Of a stretch of 64,000 bases of DNA, positions 12,901-24,480 are shown one piece after another. The notes under the pieces were generated by a model. That model was given only the letters and a program-made list of their open reading frames with translations. It made no database searches and had not been told where the DNA came from. The stretch spans positions 20,527,001-20,591,000 of the forward strand of contig OX344765.1 of assembly GCA_947034895.1 (NCBI GenBank). Direction: 5' to 3'. This stretch comes from Rhytidiadelphus loreus. Its lineage: Eukaryota > Streptophyta > Bryopsida > Hypnales > Hylocomiaceae. Each line of letters starts with the position of its first letter. Position 1 is the stretch's first letter. A program made the position numbers and the translations under genes.

Positions 12901-14553
12901 ACATGTTTAGGGGAGTTAGTTGGCCAAAGTTGTTGAATTTCTAATGAATGTGTGTTCATTATTGTCGAAAATTACTGACAATGTATCAAGTCTACTCTTT
13001 ATATTTGAACAAAGTTTTTGAATTAAGTCATTGCCTTGAACGTTGTGGCTGGATCATTCAGATGTGATGTACTGTAAAAGTGGGTGTGAAGACATGAAAA
13101 TATTGATGATATATGCAGTTACTAACTTAGCCTTGCAATGGCAAATACTACTCAGGGATTGATTTTGTTTGCCTATGCAATATTGCTTTGTTACCAAGAT
13201 TGAAGCTTAATGTGTTTCTTAATAATTATGTATGCATAAGCTACAATTCGAAAGAACAATAAATTGGTAGGTGTTGTAGTTCACTTTGAGAAGTGATTGC
13301 CCTATTTAACTGATTGCTTGCTAGATGTGTGGATCAGTCCATATTATGAAGTGTTGCTTAATTTAATCTCAAAGGTTGCTTTGATACATGCATTGTCTGG
13401 GTTGGAATTTAAATAATTAAGTCTTTGCAAGTTGAAGGAATTTTATCAATTTCATGTTTTAATCTTTCTTGAGCAGATGGTGGTTGGATTAGTTGATTGT
13501 GATAATAGGGATTGATTTGAACATCCATAGGGTTGGATTGCATGGTTTTAGGCTTTCTTTTGGTGCATGAATTTAGATTTATCTTTTAAGTAAACATAAA
13601 AAATTAGTCCTACATTATGATGCATATCTAGGAACTAACTTGTGAAATTTGGAAAAGTTGACCAAAAGAAAAAAATTATAAGAAAAAAAATTGACCCTAG
13701 GATATAAACTTTAAACCTCATTCTATATGCACTACTGAGAAAATTTCACGTAGAATATCGAATCGCTAGGTATTTTGCATCAAATGTGATAGATATAGAT
13801 TGACTAGCCTATTTGACCAACACATAAAAAGAATTTAATGAGGGAATTATGTATAATATTTTAAAAGTATTACCTTGTAATAATTAGGTGATAGAAACAT
13901 TCATTGCATATGTTAGTTTGACTAAACTTAAACTATTTGACCAGAATATTTGACCACCTCGTAGAATACTAGGTCTCGGGGGTGCACTTAGTTCTATTAC
14001 AACAAACCAGGTGCAAACAAGTCAATTCTAATAAACTATAATTTCAACCTAAAATTTTGAGTATTGTTTAATAATGACTATAGGTTTCTATTGCCAAAAT
14101 TTCCAACTCAAATAAAATATGAAATGATTTCTAAAAGAGGTTGAAAATGAACTAAAATGGCATATTTTTCAACTCAAATAATTATAGAGAACACATTTAG
14201 ATGACCATTGAATCAATATTCAATTCAAAATGAGCTTTCAATAGAGAGTTATTTTTAGGAATTTTTTGTTAATTTTTTAGACTATTTTTTCTTATATAAT
14301 ATATGAGTGTGACATTTATTTTTCAGTTCTACAGTGTATCTTTTTACTTCAAAAATTTGTAACTAATTATTATTAACAAATCAAAATATCAAAATATCAA
14401 TAAATCAAAACAAAAACTTTCAAAGTAGAAAAATCTATTCATATTTCATTTATTTATTTTTATTTAAAGTTCAAAAAATATATAGGGAGTCCTAAGTTTT
14501 GTTTGCACGTGGTTTCTAATGGACACTCTAAGTGACCCCCTCGAGTACTAGGT
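9911..14553. other. Long AT-rich stretch, no gene recognised
   Basis: About 4.6 kb of AT-rich sequence in which no ORF shows domain content. It may contain the body of an old LTR that ends at 14,815, but the 5' boundary cannot be placed. No tRNA or tandem array was seen. Confidence 0.5.
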
Positions 14554-14815
14554 AGGATTGGGACTTCATACATTGTGTCTCATGCATATGGTAATGGACA
14601 AAGTACTAAATCTACATTTGGGGGAATAAGAGCGTATTATAATTCTTAGTCCTTATAAAATTTGGTATCAATCCCATTTAAATATAAATTACAAGTGACT
14701 TTAGCGACTAAATGTTAGACTACTTGACCATTCTTTTGATTTTCAAACCCCTATACTATAGTCCTAGGTTTTGGTCCTGGGATTTTTGAACCCCTATACC
14801 AAATTCTAGACTACA
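14554..14815 (+). repeat. LTR-like segment, 3' part (copy 1)
   Basis: This segment aligns with 19,041-19,296. Shared landmarks are AGGATTGGGACT/AGGACTGGGACT, GGAATAAGAG/GGAAATAAGAG, GTGACTTTAGC, GTTAGACTA.TTGACCATTCTTT, ACCCCTATACTATA and the end CTAGACTACA. It ends in CA three bases before a tRNA-type primer-binding site, as an LTR should. Its 5' boundary was not found. Confidence 0.6.
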
Positions 14816-14818
14816 TTT

Positions 14819-14832
14819 TGGTACCATTGCCG
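14819..14832 (+). other. Degenerate tRNA-Asp-type primer-binding site
   Basis: TGGTACCATTGCCG matches the complement of the tRNA-Asp 3' end used by Tat/Athila-like Ty3 elements (TGGCGCCGTTGCCG) except for three positions. All three differences are C-to-T or G-to-A transitions. It lies three bases after the CA end of the LTR-like copy, where a minus-strand primer site belongs. Confidence 0.6.
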
Positions 14833-15168
14833 CCTTGCTGGGGAATGGTCATGACTTAATGTGGCTTTTCCTAGAAGAATTGAACACTTTAAAGGATACG
14901 TGTATTTTTCCTAATAGCTTTCTTTTATAATCTTTAACTATAAGATAATGAATTTTTTATTGGAAGATACTAACTTTTAAGCAATTAGAAACTTTAGATT
15001 TAATTAAAATTAAAATTAAACAAATAAATGAAAATAAAAACAAAAAAATAGAAATTGGTAGAAAAATTATTGACAAATTGGTAGTAGAAGTGCTAACTTC
15101 TATATTTTCAAAGAAAAATACGGTAGATAAAAAAAAAGGCTAAAATCACTTGTAATAGAGATTATTTA

Positions 15169-15360
15169 TTGTATTTTAGTCTCAAATCTATTCAAAAATC
15201 TTTTATTAGGAAAACTGATAATTCACATTACAAAAATCAAAGAGAAACTCAACCAAGAGGCCATTGTAATTTTTGTAGTGAACTTGGTTATATCAAAAGA
15301 ATCTATTTGAAAAAACGAACTACTAATATGATTACCAATAGAATCATCTATCAAATATAA
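15169..15360 (+). pseudogene. Gag zinc-knuckle remnant
   Basis: The frame contains HCNFCSELGYIKRIYL, which matches a CCHC zinc knuckle (C-x2-C-x3-GH-x4-C) with the His and last Cys both replaced by Tyr. Both replacements are single C-to-T or G-to-A changes. It precedes the capsid-like fragment instead of following it, so the fragments are rearranged or come from different insertions. Confidence 0.5.
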
Positions 15361-15823
15361 TAATGATTTCTTGGATCTAGTGCACAAATTGGGTCAGTCA
15401 AGTTTAAATTCATTAACAGTTTTTGAACTATTACAATTAAGGACAATAATATATTGATACTTTGTTGTATTTCCATCCAATTGAGCAAAATATTGGATTT
15501 GAAAATCACAATCTTAGAATATAATAAGTGAATAAAGTTAGTTCTATGATGTTTTAAAATAAAATCGTTATTCCTTTGGGAAGCTTTGGAAATAATAAAA
15601 CACTATTATTCTGGCCCATGTCTGTTTATGGCCCTCTATTGTCTTTATAAAAACTCTTATTACAGATAAGGTTTTAAACTAAGTGGGAATTACATCCATG
15701 ATAAGAAATTAGAACAAACAACAGAGACATCACCTTTACATATAAAGATAATAATTTTTCACAAAATTTGAGAAACATTTGAACTCAAGAAAGAATTTAT
15801 AGTGAAACACAAAGAGTTACTTC

Positions 15824-16740
15824 TTGATTTTGCCTTATATTGAAATTAGTTTTACGACTTTAGCAGATCTACAAGAGTCCACCTACAAAAATAAGAAAGA
15901 ATTGGAAAATCTTTTTCTAGAGACTACTACTTCTTTTGAAATAGGAGAATCTTGTTCTACTATAACAAAAGTGTCTACTAGTTTTCAACGAACTTTAACT
16001 CCAATTGACTATCCCTTTCTACAACCAAAAGCTCTTGAGTTTGAAACTAATGCCAAATTCTTATAATATTTGAGAGAAATATGGAATCAACAAAGTCGTA
16101 GTGTGGTGGAAAGATTAGAAAATTATTTAACACCTATTAGAGAAAGTAGCTTGGAAGTATCTTCTACAACTTTAGTCCATCTAAATTGGTCTGATCCACG
16201 ACCCCATTTAGAAATATCCACTAGTCAATTCTTAAATTTTGATTATGATGAAAACTAAAATCCTTATAGTTTTCAAGAAACTCCTTTAATTTTGGACTAT
16301 AAAATAACTTAAAGTAAACCTATTGAATTACATACGCCAATTTGAAAAGACAATTTATGGATAGAAGACTATATCATGTCCCAATTTAGACCCTCACCTA
16401 GACCTTTTAATGTAGTCAATTTACCACAATACTACAGTCAAGTAGACTTAGTGCCTGACCACCACTTGAATAGATTTAACATAGTATATGTAGTTAACAT
16501 GATATTAGAAGTCAACTTTCTTACTACATTTCCTACAACTTTATTAGGAGTTGCTCAAGAATGGCATCAAACCAATAGGCCATTTAATACATGGAATGCA
16601 TTGAGAGATGCCTTTTTGGCTCAATTTTGATCCTTAGTTTTTACAAAGAGTTTGCAAGAACGATTAAGAACAATTATAATAGTCTTGGAGGAAGTGTTAA
16701 TAACTATTATGGAAGAATGGAGTATATTCTACAATGTTGA
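15824..16740 (+). pseudogene. Ty3/gypsy-type gag (capsid) remnant with in-frame stops
   Basis: A single frame runs through 15,824-16,066, 16,070-16,258 and 16,376-16,630 and continues recognisably to about 16,740. It is broken by TAA at 16,064 and 16,256, further TAA/TGA near 16,310-16,350, and TGA at 16,628. The segment around FPTTLLGVAQEWHQ and W-x2-LRDAFLAQF is the plant retrotransposon gag signature (hydrophobic-L-x-G-x-A-x-x-W, then F-x-x-F). TAA fits former CAA (Gln) and TGA fits former CGA (Arg). No protease, reverse transcriptase or integrase is recognisable nearby, so the element is a dead fragment. Confidence 0.65.
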
Positions 16741-19040
16741 ACAAGTCATAGGATTCTATATACATATTTAATGAGAATCTTTATAGGGGTATTATTGTAG
16801 ACCTAAAAGTTTTTAGAATAATGGTTAAAATTGAAAAAGGGACCAATTAGGGGCCCTTAGTTTTAAAAAATAGAAATAGAAATAATTTTAAAGTCTAAAA
16901 CTAGTTCAAAGTGTAAATAGAGCTATTTTGGTAGGATAGATGAAAAAAAACAAAAAAACAAAAAAACACTTGGATGAATAAGGTGTGACTTAGGTCACAC
17001 TCCTTCAAAATTCACACCGGTTCATTTTTTAGAAAAACTATAAGAACCCAAAAAAACTAAATAATTGATGGTATTGTGTAAGTCCCAATTTTTTATGAAA
17101 TATTATTATAATTATTGTATAATTTTTATGTATCTTGACTTGTTGTATTCTTGTGCGACTTTGTGTGTTTCATTTTCCCTTACTTGTGTCGTATCAGTGC
17201 GTCTGCTGAAGTGAAGAAGGGTCTCGACCGAAGCATTTCTACGTTGTAGATTGATCGATTGCAAATTTCAAAGAGAGAGGTTGTATTTTGTGAGAAAAAG
17301 GGGGAATGATTGATTGCATGCGGTACTTTGTTGGTTTGAATTTTTGATGTTGCCGAGATCCAGACGGCACATGGAGCAGTGAAGAAAACGCAGAGAAGAA
17401 ATTTGGGGAGAAATTCAAGGAATTTTAATCGAACAAGCTTGAGAGGGTGAATTGTGGTTGTTTTGATGTATTTTGGACGAATACAACCTTGAAGCATTTG
17501 ACGGGTGAATGCGATCAGAAGAATTGCGGGAAGAGAAGGTGACGGTGTAGTGTGAGGAATGAAGCAGAGTATACAAGCTCTTTAGTCGCAAGCAAGGAGT
17601 AGTCGGCTACACACCTGCAAAGTTCGGATTGTGAGGTAAGATTTTTTATTTTGAAACTTATCGTACTAGTGCCTTGATCTTCGCCTTGATCAGTATTTTG
17701 TACTCAGTCACTCATATCAAGGAAGGAAAAATTTGCGAAGATTGCATTGCAAAACTTATGATCAAATTTCAGATGAACCAACAAAATTTTGCAAACAAGT
17801 GCTACGACTTGAGTGGTGACTGCGTGATGAGTCTTCATTGGAATCTCGTTAATTAACCCGACCTATGAGTCTGAAGGGATTCAAGATTACAGTCAATCAA
17901 TTGAATTGACAAATCAAAGCAAATTGTGGAAATTTTTTGTGATCAAGATCGCAATCAATTGTCTCTGCGAGCTTCTTGTGCTGCGACTTCGATGAGCTGT
18001 AGTGATTCTCATTAAATTCTTAAATTCAATAAATTTGTACATGTGGAGGGATTAAGTGACTCTAATGGAAAGGACGCATCAACCAATCGGGGGTGATTTG
18101 ATGAAATTTTGCAATCGGGAAATGAGGTGAGAAGCGAAGTAGACGCAGTGGATTTTGCTGCGACGAACTCCTACGACGAAATTAGGGATTCGGGCTCCTC
18201 TTTGGTCCATCACATGGCCTTGGGGCTCCTTAAGTTTGTGACCCACGTTGAAGGAGCTTCCGATCAGGGCTTGGTTGTACGGTCATAGGGTACTCTACTT
18301 GGTCTTGGGGTCCGTTTCCATGGTCTTGGATTTCAGCGAATGGCCCAAGGGCCGTGCCACAGGTTTGGGGCAATTACACAGCCATAGGACCAGATCATTT
18401 GGTTTTAGACTTTTGTAATGGTCTTGGGTTGATTTGAGTGGCCTTAGGGATCCAGATCGTGGTGATAGGTCCACAAACCACGGTTTAAAGGCTTTTATTA
18501 TTATTTTACAAGTTTTAAGTGTTTGGTCTTAGATTCTATATGTTTGGACAATTTGTAAATTGTCTCAATGTTTTGTGTGTTGGTGAATTTAGGAAATTAA
18601 CCCTTGTGGTTTGGACCAATTGCCCTTTTGACTCATTGTTCCAAAGTGTTGGAGAAAAGTTTGCAGAAAAGACAAACTTTAGGTACAAAATCATGAACTT
18701 AATTAGCATTCTTTGCATAAATTTTTATATGAATTTATTTTCTTTAAAATCCAAATTTGAAGCTTTAATTATTGTGATTTTATAAGATTTTTGTTTTAAA
18801 CTGAGACCAATTGTCCTAAAAGACAGACATAGACATTGTGCATATAGTTTTCTCATGGCGAGCACTTATTGGACTTATTGCCCCCTATATAATTTTTTTT
18901 AATAAATGAACTATGTGTATTATTATTTTCAAAGTATTATCTTGATGTGATTAAAAGTCCTAGATCATACATTGCATTGACGATTTGACCAACTTGAATC
19001 ATTGCCCAGACTCATTGCCCTCCTTTTTGAAACACAATAT
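16741..19040. other. Non-coding stretch with a purine-rich leader-like block and GGTCTTGGG-type repeats
   Basis: 17,170-17,640 is richer in G and A than its surroundings and ends at GAGGTAAG, which could be a splice donor. A TTTCAG followed by a 27-codon ATG ORF occurs at about 17,767. From about 18,190 to 18,480, words of the type TGGTCTTGGG/TGGCCTTGGG recur at irregular spacing. These could be a retrotransposon or host 5' leader, but no protein can be assigned. The rest is AT-rich. Confidence 0.35.
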
Positions 19041-19296
19041 AGGACTGGGACTACAATCATGGAGTTTGCATACATCGGTAAAGGACTATCCACGAAATTA
19101 CACCTTTGGAAATAAGAGTGAAAATTCATTTATGATTTGTTTTAAAAAAATTTAAAATACCATATATTTACCTATATTCTAAGTACATGTGACTTTAGCT
19201 ACAAAAAGCGTTAGACTATTTGACCATTCTTTAGACTAAGAACCCCTATACTATAATCCCGGGTGTTTTTGCGAGTAGGTAAAAACCTAGACTACA
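19041..19296 (+). repeat. LTR-like segment, 3' part (copy 2)
   Basis: Diverged copy of 14,554-14,815 ending in the same CTAGACTACA. It is not followed by a primer-binding site. Gag-like coding sequence instead begins within about 40 bp, so this copy is deleted or rearranged relative to copy 1. Confidence 0.55.
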
Positions 19297-19329
19297 ATTA
19301 TATCATCCAGAATTCAAAATTTGTCATTA

Positions 19330-19838
19330 AAGAAAAGAATCCTAGAGATCTAGTCACTGCTGTACAATATTCAAAGTAATATAAAGAGACAAGGATAAGT
19401 GAAGATCAAATGACTACCATTGACCCTAGTCTATATCCCTCAAATTTGTTATACCTGCAAATGGGAATCCAAGTACCTTCCTATCAACCACCACTACATC
19501 AACCTCCACCAATAAAAAGTTATCCTACACAATCCACAATAGTGGTACCACTAGTTCCTAAGATTAAAGATACTAAAACAAATTTATTAAATAAGTTGGT
19601 AGAAAAAATGACAGATTTAAGAGTTCAAATTACTAATGTACTAGTAAAAAGGTTTAAGCCAACTAATTGTAGAACCAATGTTTGGTGTACAAGTTGTCAA
19701 GGACATGGCCATGCCAATTGTCATCTGAATTTTCTTTTCCTACCACTGAATTTGCAAATCAAAGACCACGTTGTAATTTATGTGGAAGAAATCACCCTTA
19801 CTACTAATAGATGTTGGAATTTAGCATCAGTTAAATAA
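19330..19838 (+). pseudogene. Gag C-terminal remnant with damaged zinc knuckles
   Basis: The frame reads NPRDLVTAVQYSK, one stop, KETRISEDQMT, then a Pro/Gln-rich linker and a C-x2-C...GH motif (VWCTSCQGHGHANC). A second CNLCGRNH motif lies in another frame just downstream, so at least one frameshift is present. Order and content match the region after capsid in Ty3/gypsy gag. It probably belongs to the same family as 15,824-16,740. Confidence 0.55.
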
Positions 19839-19849
19839 GATTTGCAAGT

Positions 19850-21055
19850 TGTAAAGCAAGTTTTTTAACACTAGAAGGAACTCTCGTTTTCTGCGACAAG
19901 TGTAAAAACATGTACAGATGTCAAATTCGTCGTTACGCTTGTCTATTGTGAATGTCTAGGAAAATCCGTTTAATTCGACGAGTGAAAAACACAAGGAAAT
20001 CAAGGAAAATGTCGTTTGTTTTCACAGTAACGCAAGAAATAACATGGTTAATTTTTTGGATGAAGTGATGACAGCTGGCGACCACCTGAGCGCCACTTCG
20101 GCATGGACTGCCACGTCCGGGTTTTTTTTCAACAGCCCGCTCGTGATTTGCAATATGACGTGGAAATAATTTAAAAAATGACGTGGCATTTGAAACTGAC
20201 AGCGTGGCATGCCTAGTCAGCAATGTGTAATCGTTTCAAAAAAATAAAAAACAACGTTGGCGAGGATGTCCACTTTGACAAGTAGCTGTTTCTAGCCATG
20301 TCTGCAGTAACGTGGGATTACTTGTGAGTGCTGTTCGTTAAACATGAGCCCTGTCTTCTCATATGTTGAACGGATGCTGTGGAACATGGTAAAAAACATT
20401 GCTGAAGTGATATTGCATGTTTCATAAGGTGTTCGTCGTGAACTTCTAAGACATCGTCTCTGACATTAATGCTCACTTTTGCGTGTGCTGACATTGCCAG
20501 CAGTTGTGTTCCATACAACATTTCAATATACAAATCACTTGTCGACGACGTCTCAAGCCATATTTAAGAAAGTCCTTCATCGTGCAACAGTTCATGTGTC
20601 ATTGCATGTACACGTAGGACTCTCAACTCATGATATTGCATTCAGAAGCGTACATGGCTCGTTGCTTCAGAACTTGTCCATGACATGTTCCAAGACATGC
20701 TGATGAAACAATAGCTGCAGACAGTTTAACGTGCATATGATAACTTCGGTGTTACACATGTGAAACTACAATACTACATAGCACTCTTCACAAGAGTATT
20801 TTCGACGAAGCATGTACACTACATTGCTAAATTGTAGGCATGCAAGTCATAGTATAAGTCCCATAAAAAGAAAGAGCGCTGCTACATTTTCAACTTCGTC
20901 ACCTCCTAAATGATGACTGCCAACCTCAATCCCATGAATACAATCGGCTGTATGTGTAACAACGACAAACTTACTATTTGTCGCAGCACAGGATACGCAA
21001 TTCCCATGTTATACTACCAAAAACCACTCTAAAGTATAACAAAAGTGACTTTAAA
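19850..21055. other. Uncoded block rich in CATG and ATGTAC words
   Basis: No ORF has recognisable content. The block resembles 24,480-28,900 and 51,900-55,850 in base composition and in the frequency of CATG and ATGTAC words. It may be the left part of one sequence later split by the CCGG-rich element. Confidence 0.4.
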
Positions 21056-22260
21056 GATTGAACCCACGAGATTCTGTGAAGTATTCACCCTATTTACGAT
21101 TCTAAGCTAAGTCAGTCTCCAACAACACCTTTCCGGTCCTACTCCTGCAACCGGAAACAACAAAACCCACAGAAGTAACTACCAGACTTCCTACAATCTT
21201 CCGGTTCCGGACCTAATCCGAACCAGGAAGTAATCCGGTCCGTCACTCTGCAACAAAACCAAGACCTTTACACTTCCGGTCCTGGGTACAACTCTTAGAC
21301 CTCTCACTTTCGGTCTATTCCCACTCGATCTAGTAACCAATCCGGTTTAATTTTGCCTCTGTTTTACCATCAGAGGGGTCGCCGCTTGAATTTGAGAGTG
21401 GCAGGCCCGCCGCTCCTTCCGTGACTTATAGTGGCTGAAGACCCACTTCTTCTACTCTACTCCCCTACTCTAATCCGGATCCGGTTTGATCTTTCACAGT
21501 AATCCAGAAAACAATCCAGATCACAGGTCACACAAAGACCCCCCGTACGATCCACACATACTACAATGACCTTGATGCCAAGTTTCGGCCGTACTAAGGT
21601 AGGTGTCTGCAAGTACAACCATCCATACCAAAATCAACTAAGACTCTTCCGTTCGCCACTACAGCAATGAGGCCTCACAATAGTTCGGACACTCGACCGG
21701 ATTTCCTATCCAGGAGTTCTAGCGCGCCTAAGGACTCCTTCCCTATACGCCTAGCCTAGCAGTGGCTTCCTCAACCAGAATATTGAATCCTAGCAGTGCT
21801 GAGGCACTAGAAAGTACTCCCAACTCTTACTACCTGCCTTCATGTATTCAAAACCAAAACAAGAACACAAAGGGGAGAAATCCCAATCCAAACTCTAAAT
21901 GCGCTCCTAACTCCTCACCAATCTGCCCTGCCAACTGCGGGAGAACACACAAACAAGGCGCCAATAGAATACAAAAGAAGTTTGAACAAAAGAAGACTCC
22001 CATTCTCCTCCGCAGAGAATGAATTTATATACACTGTAAAGCGCCAAAAAGCGAAAAGCGCCCCAGAAAATCCTCGCAGGCAACCCACGCTAGATTTCCG
22101 GGATAAGCCTCGCTGGCAAAACCGGAATGCTAACCCGATTCAAAACCCTAGCAGACCGGAATACTAATCCAGTCCTTAACAAACAGACCGGGATCCAATC
22201 CGGTCCGGTTCCTAACTACAATCCGGTCATAACACCCGGTATTTACAAAACTACTTTACA

Positions 22261-23913
22261 CTAAGACCCCATGCCCATCTTCAATGTGACGCTGACGGTC
22301 TCAGACGGAAGCTCGTCGAAGACCTCCTGCAAGTTCCTGGCCCTCTCACCAGTAGGAGGATCTGGTCGCTTTGGCGATGAATCCAACTCGATGTGCTCAG
22401 CAGATCCGGTCTCTCTCGGTTTCCGCTCCTTCTTCGACTGGGGAGTAACATCCTTCCCCCGATTTAACTCTGTTCCTCCCGGAAACGACTCAGGAAAGGA
22501 AATATCCGAAAGACGGATACTCCTTGAGAGTACAGTTCCGGTCAGCTTCACGCTGCTCATCTCCATCCGGTCCGCAGCTTCCCGAGCTTCCCTCATAACT
22601 GCCTCAACCTTCTCGGCGAAGTCTGTCAGAATCCGGACCATCCGGGAACCGGATAGCTTCTTGTCCACCAGAAACCCTTCATCAAACAGCTTTGCTTTGG
22701 CGACCAACGTTCCGGATTCTCCGAACATCTCCTTCATCATCTTTGCTGTCTTCTGGGTCGCATCCGCCATCTCCCTAGTGGCGGCCAAATCTTCTTTGAA
22801 GGTGACGATCTCCCCCTTCAACGAGTCGACTTCATCCTGCAGCCGACGATTCTCTTCTCTCAGTTTCCGGTTCTCCTCCGGATTACTGATGCAGTCTGCT
22901 ACCTTTTCAGGTAACAGACTATCCGGTTGGGCTCCAATCAGTTTTCCAATCTTCTCCAACGTGATCCTCTTACACTCCCAGTCTCCCCAGATCATAGAGA
23001 GGTTCTCCACCAATTCACCGAAAGGGTCAGCCGGATTACTTCCTTCTGCGACCGGCTTCTTATCCGGTCGGCGTTCCGGTTCTGAAGTCTCGCCCCGCGG
23101 CGTTCCTCTTCCGTGCGGAGGTGTCGTCTTCTGCCGTTTCGTCCTCTTCAACGACTCCTCCTCTTCATCTGTCTCGTCATCTTCCGGTTCCGTTCCGGAA
23201 CCTTCTTCTTCCGGTTCATCATCCGTCTCCGACTCTCCATACTTCAAAATCGACTCCTGAGATCGCCAGGTCTTCTCCTCCGTATCAGTCAGGACTTGAT
23301 CGTGATGATACATGTGAAACAGGTAGGGGGACAGAGGCGTGGGCCTACTCTTCCCTAACCGAGGCACCAAATTGGAAACCAAGTCACTGATGATCCGTGC
23401 CCAATCCACTTTCCGCTCTCCGGTTAGCGCACCAAAAATTGTGTTGCCGAGAGTCACCGTTACTCTTGTCGGCTTCTCCGGGTGGAAGATCGGAATCAGG
23501 AACTTGAATAGGTTCCGGTTCCGGTCATCCTCACAATCATCCACCGCGTATCCATCCTTCGGGTTCGCTGGTCCCAAGAACTTGTCCTTGATGTACTCGT
23601 CCTTCCGGCTAGCCATCCCTGAGCCTCCCGACCGGAACTTGTAGACTTCCCTCCACTTCTCTTCTGTCCAGCAACCCGGACTTCCTCTAACCGTATTATC
23701 GAACTAGTTCGATAGCTTCCCCAACAGCTCGCGGACCACCCGCTCTTCCTTGAAACCCCATGGCTTCTCAGCCAGACCAGCGCACCCCATCTTCGTGAGA
23801 TCCTCCATCAACGCGGTCTTTTCCGGTTCTGTCGAAGGAATAACCGGAACCACCTTCCGGAGTTTAACTTCTGTCAAGACCGGGCTAAATCTTGACCTGC
23901 GTAGCTGCGGCAT
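22261..23913 (-). pseudogene. Gag-like / plant transposon protein with coiled coil, one in-frame TAG
   Basis: One minus frame runs from ATG 23,913 (MPQLRRSRF) to TAG 22,261, about 550 codons, interrupted only by TAG at 23,704-23,706. The N-terminal half has GCWTEEKWREVYKF, then VDWARIISDLVSNLVPRL, which resembles the putative plant transposon protein / mobile-domain proteins common in plant repeats. An acidic linker with a KRTKRQK nuclear-localisation-like cluster follows. Next is a long heptad-rich coiled coil (NRKLREENRRLQDEVDSLKG onward) and a low-complexity tail. No protease, reverse transcriptase or transposase domain is present. The first methionine after the 78-codon upstream part (23,616) is an alternative start. 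Family assignment is tentative. Confidence 0.5.
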
Positions 23914-24196
23914 GGACGCGTTCCTGAGGCGCTCAAGCACCTCCCAGAGACTACCTCACTTCCACTCCTAGCCGCACGTCCCGTTCCTTACTTTCCCTCC
24001 TGGTCCTAACCGGAAAGCAACAAATTGCAACTGTGGATGTCCAACCCCACAGCGCCCAAAAGAACTACTCACTAATGACGCCCTACCTCACAAATCTGAA
24101 GAGAAATCACAAAGAGGAAACACAAAACAGCCCCAAGCGTGAAAACAAGCCTCAACGCTCAAGGTAGAAATGGGGTACTAACTGGCAAGGCCTCTC

Positions 24197-24206
24197 TTTA
24201 TATAGT
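24197..24206 (-). promoter_or_regulatory. TATA box candidate for the CCGG-element ORF
   Basis: The minus strand reads CTATATAAAG about 285 bp upstream of the ORF start at 23,913, with a GC-rich stretch just before it. Position and sequence fit a core promoter, but the transcription start is unknown. Confidence 0.4.
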
Positions 24207-24480
24207 CCCAGGCTCTCAGCGCCGCCAGAAATTAGGTCAAATGACCTAATCCGGTTAACCCTAATCCGCTCCTGACCTAATCCGGTCCTCCAGATCTGAT
24301 CCGGACAGAACCAATCCGGTTTAAACTAATCCGTCCAAACAGATTCCGTAACAGACTAGAATCCGGTTAGTTCCTTAACTGTATTCCTCAACTAATTTCT
24401 GGTTCTAACTTATCCCTAAACCGGATTGGTGTTCCTGCAGAGAACTTCCGATCCACATTTTAAGATAACTTAACAAAACC

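Larger units (their letters stand above)
21060..24480 (-). mobile_element. CCGG-rich element carrying one gag-like ORF
   Basis: The segment is set off from both flanks by extreme use of CCGG, mostly as ATCCGGT or TTCCGG; I count more than 50 by eye, against roughly 13 expected at random. The words occur in the ORF and in non-coding parts alike. Minus-strand TATA-like motifs occur upstream of the ORF (CTATATAAAG, about 24,197-24,206) and downstream (GTATATAAAT, about 22,023-22,034), each preceded by a GGCGC-containing stretch. That is what diverged LTRs of a gag-only retrotransposon might look like. I found no clean TG...CA ends or matching target duplication, so the class is unproven. Confidence 0.45.

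Noticed and set aside
17632..17860. Short host gene with donor at GAGGTAAG and a 27-codon ORF
   Set aside because: No conserved product and no further exons; too little to call a gene.
22271..23260. 329-residue plus ORF
   Set aside because: Ser-rich antisense shadow of the gag-like coiled-coil ORF; its composition follows from the opposite strand.
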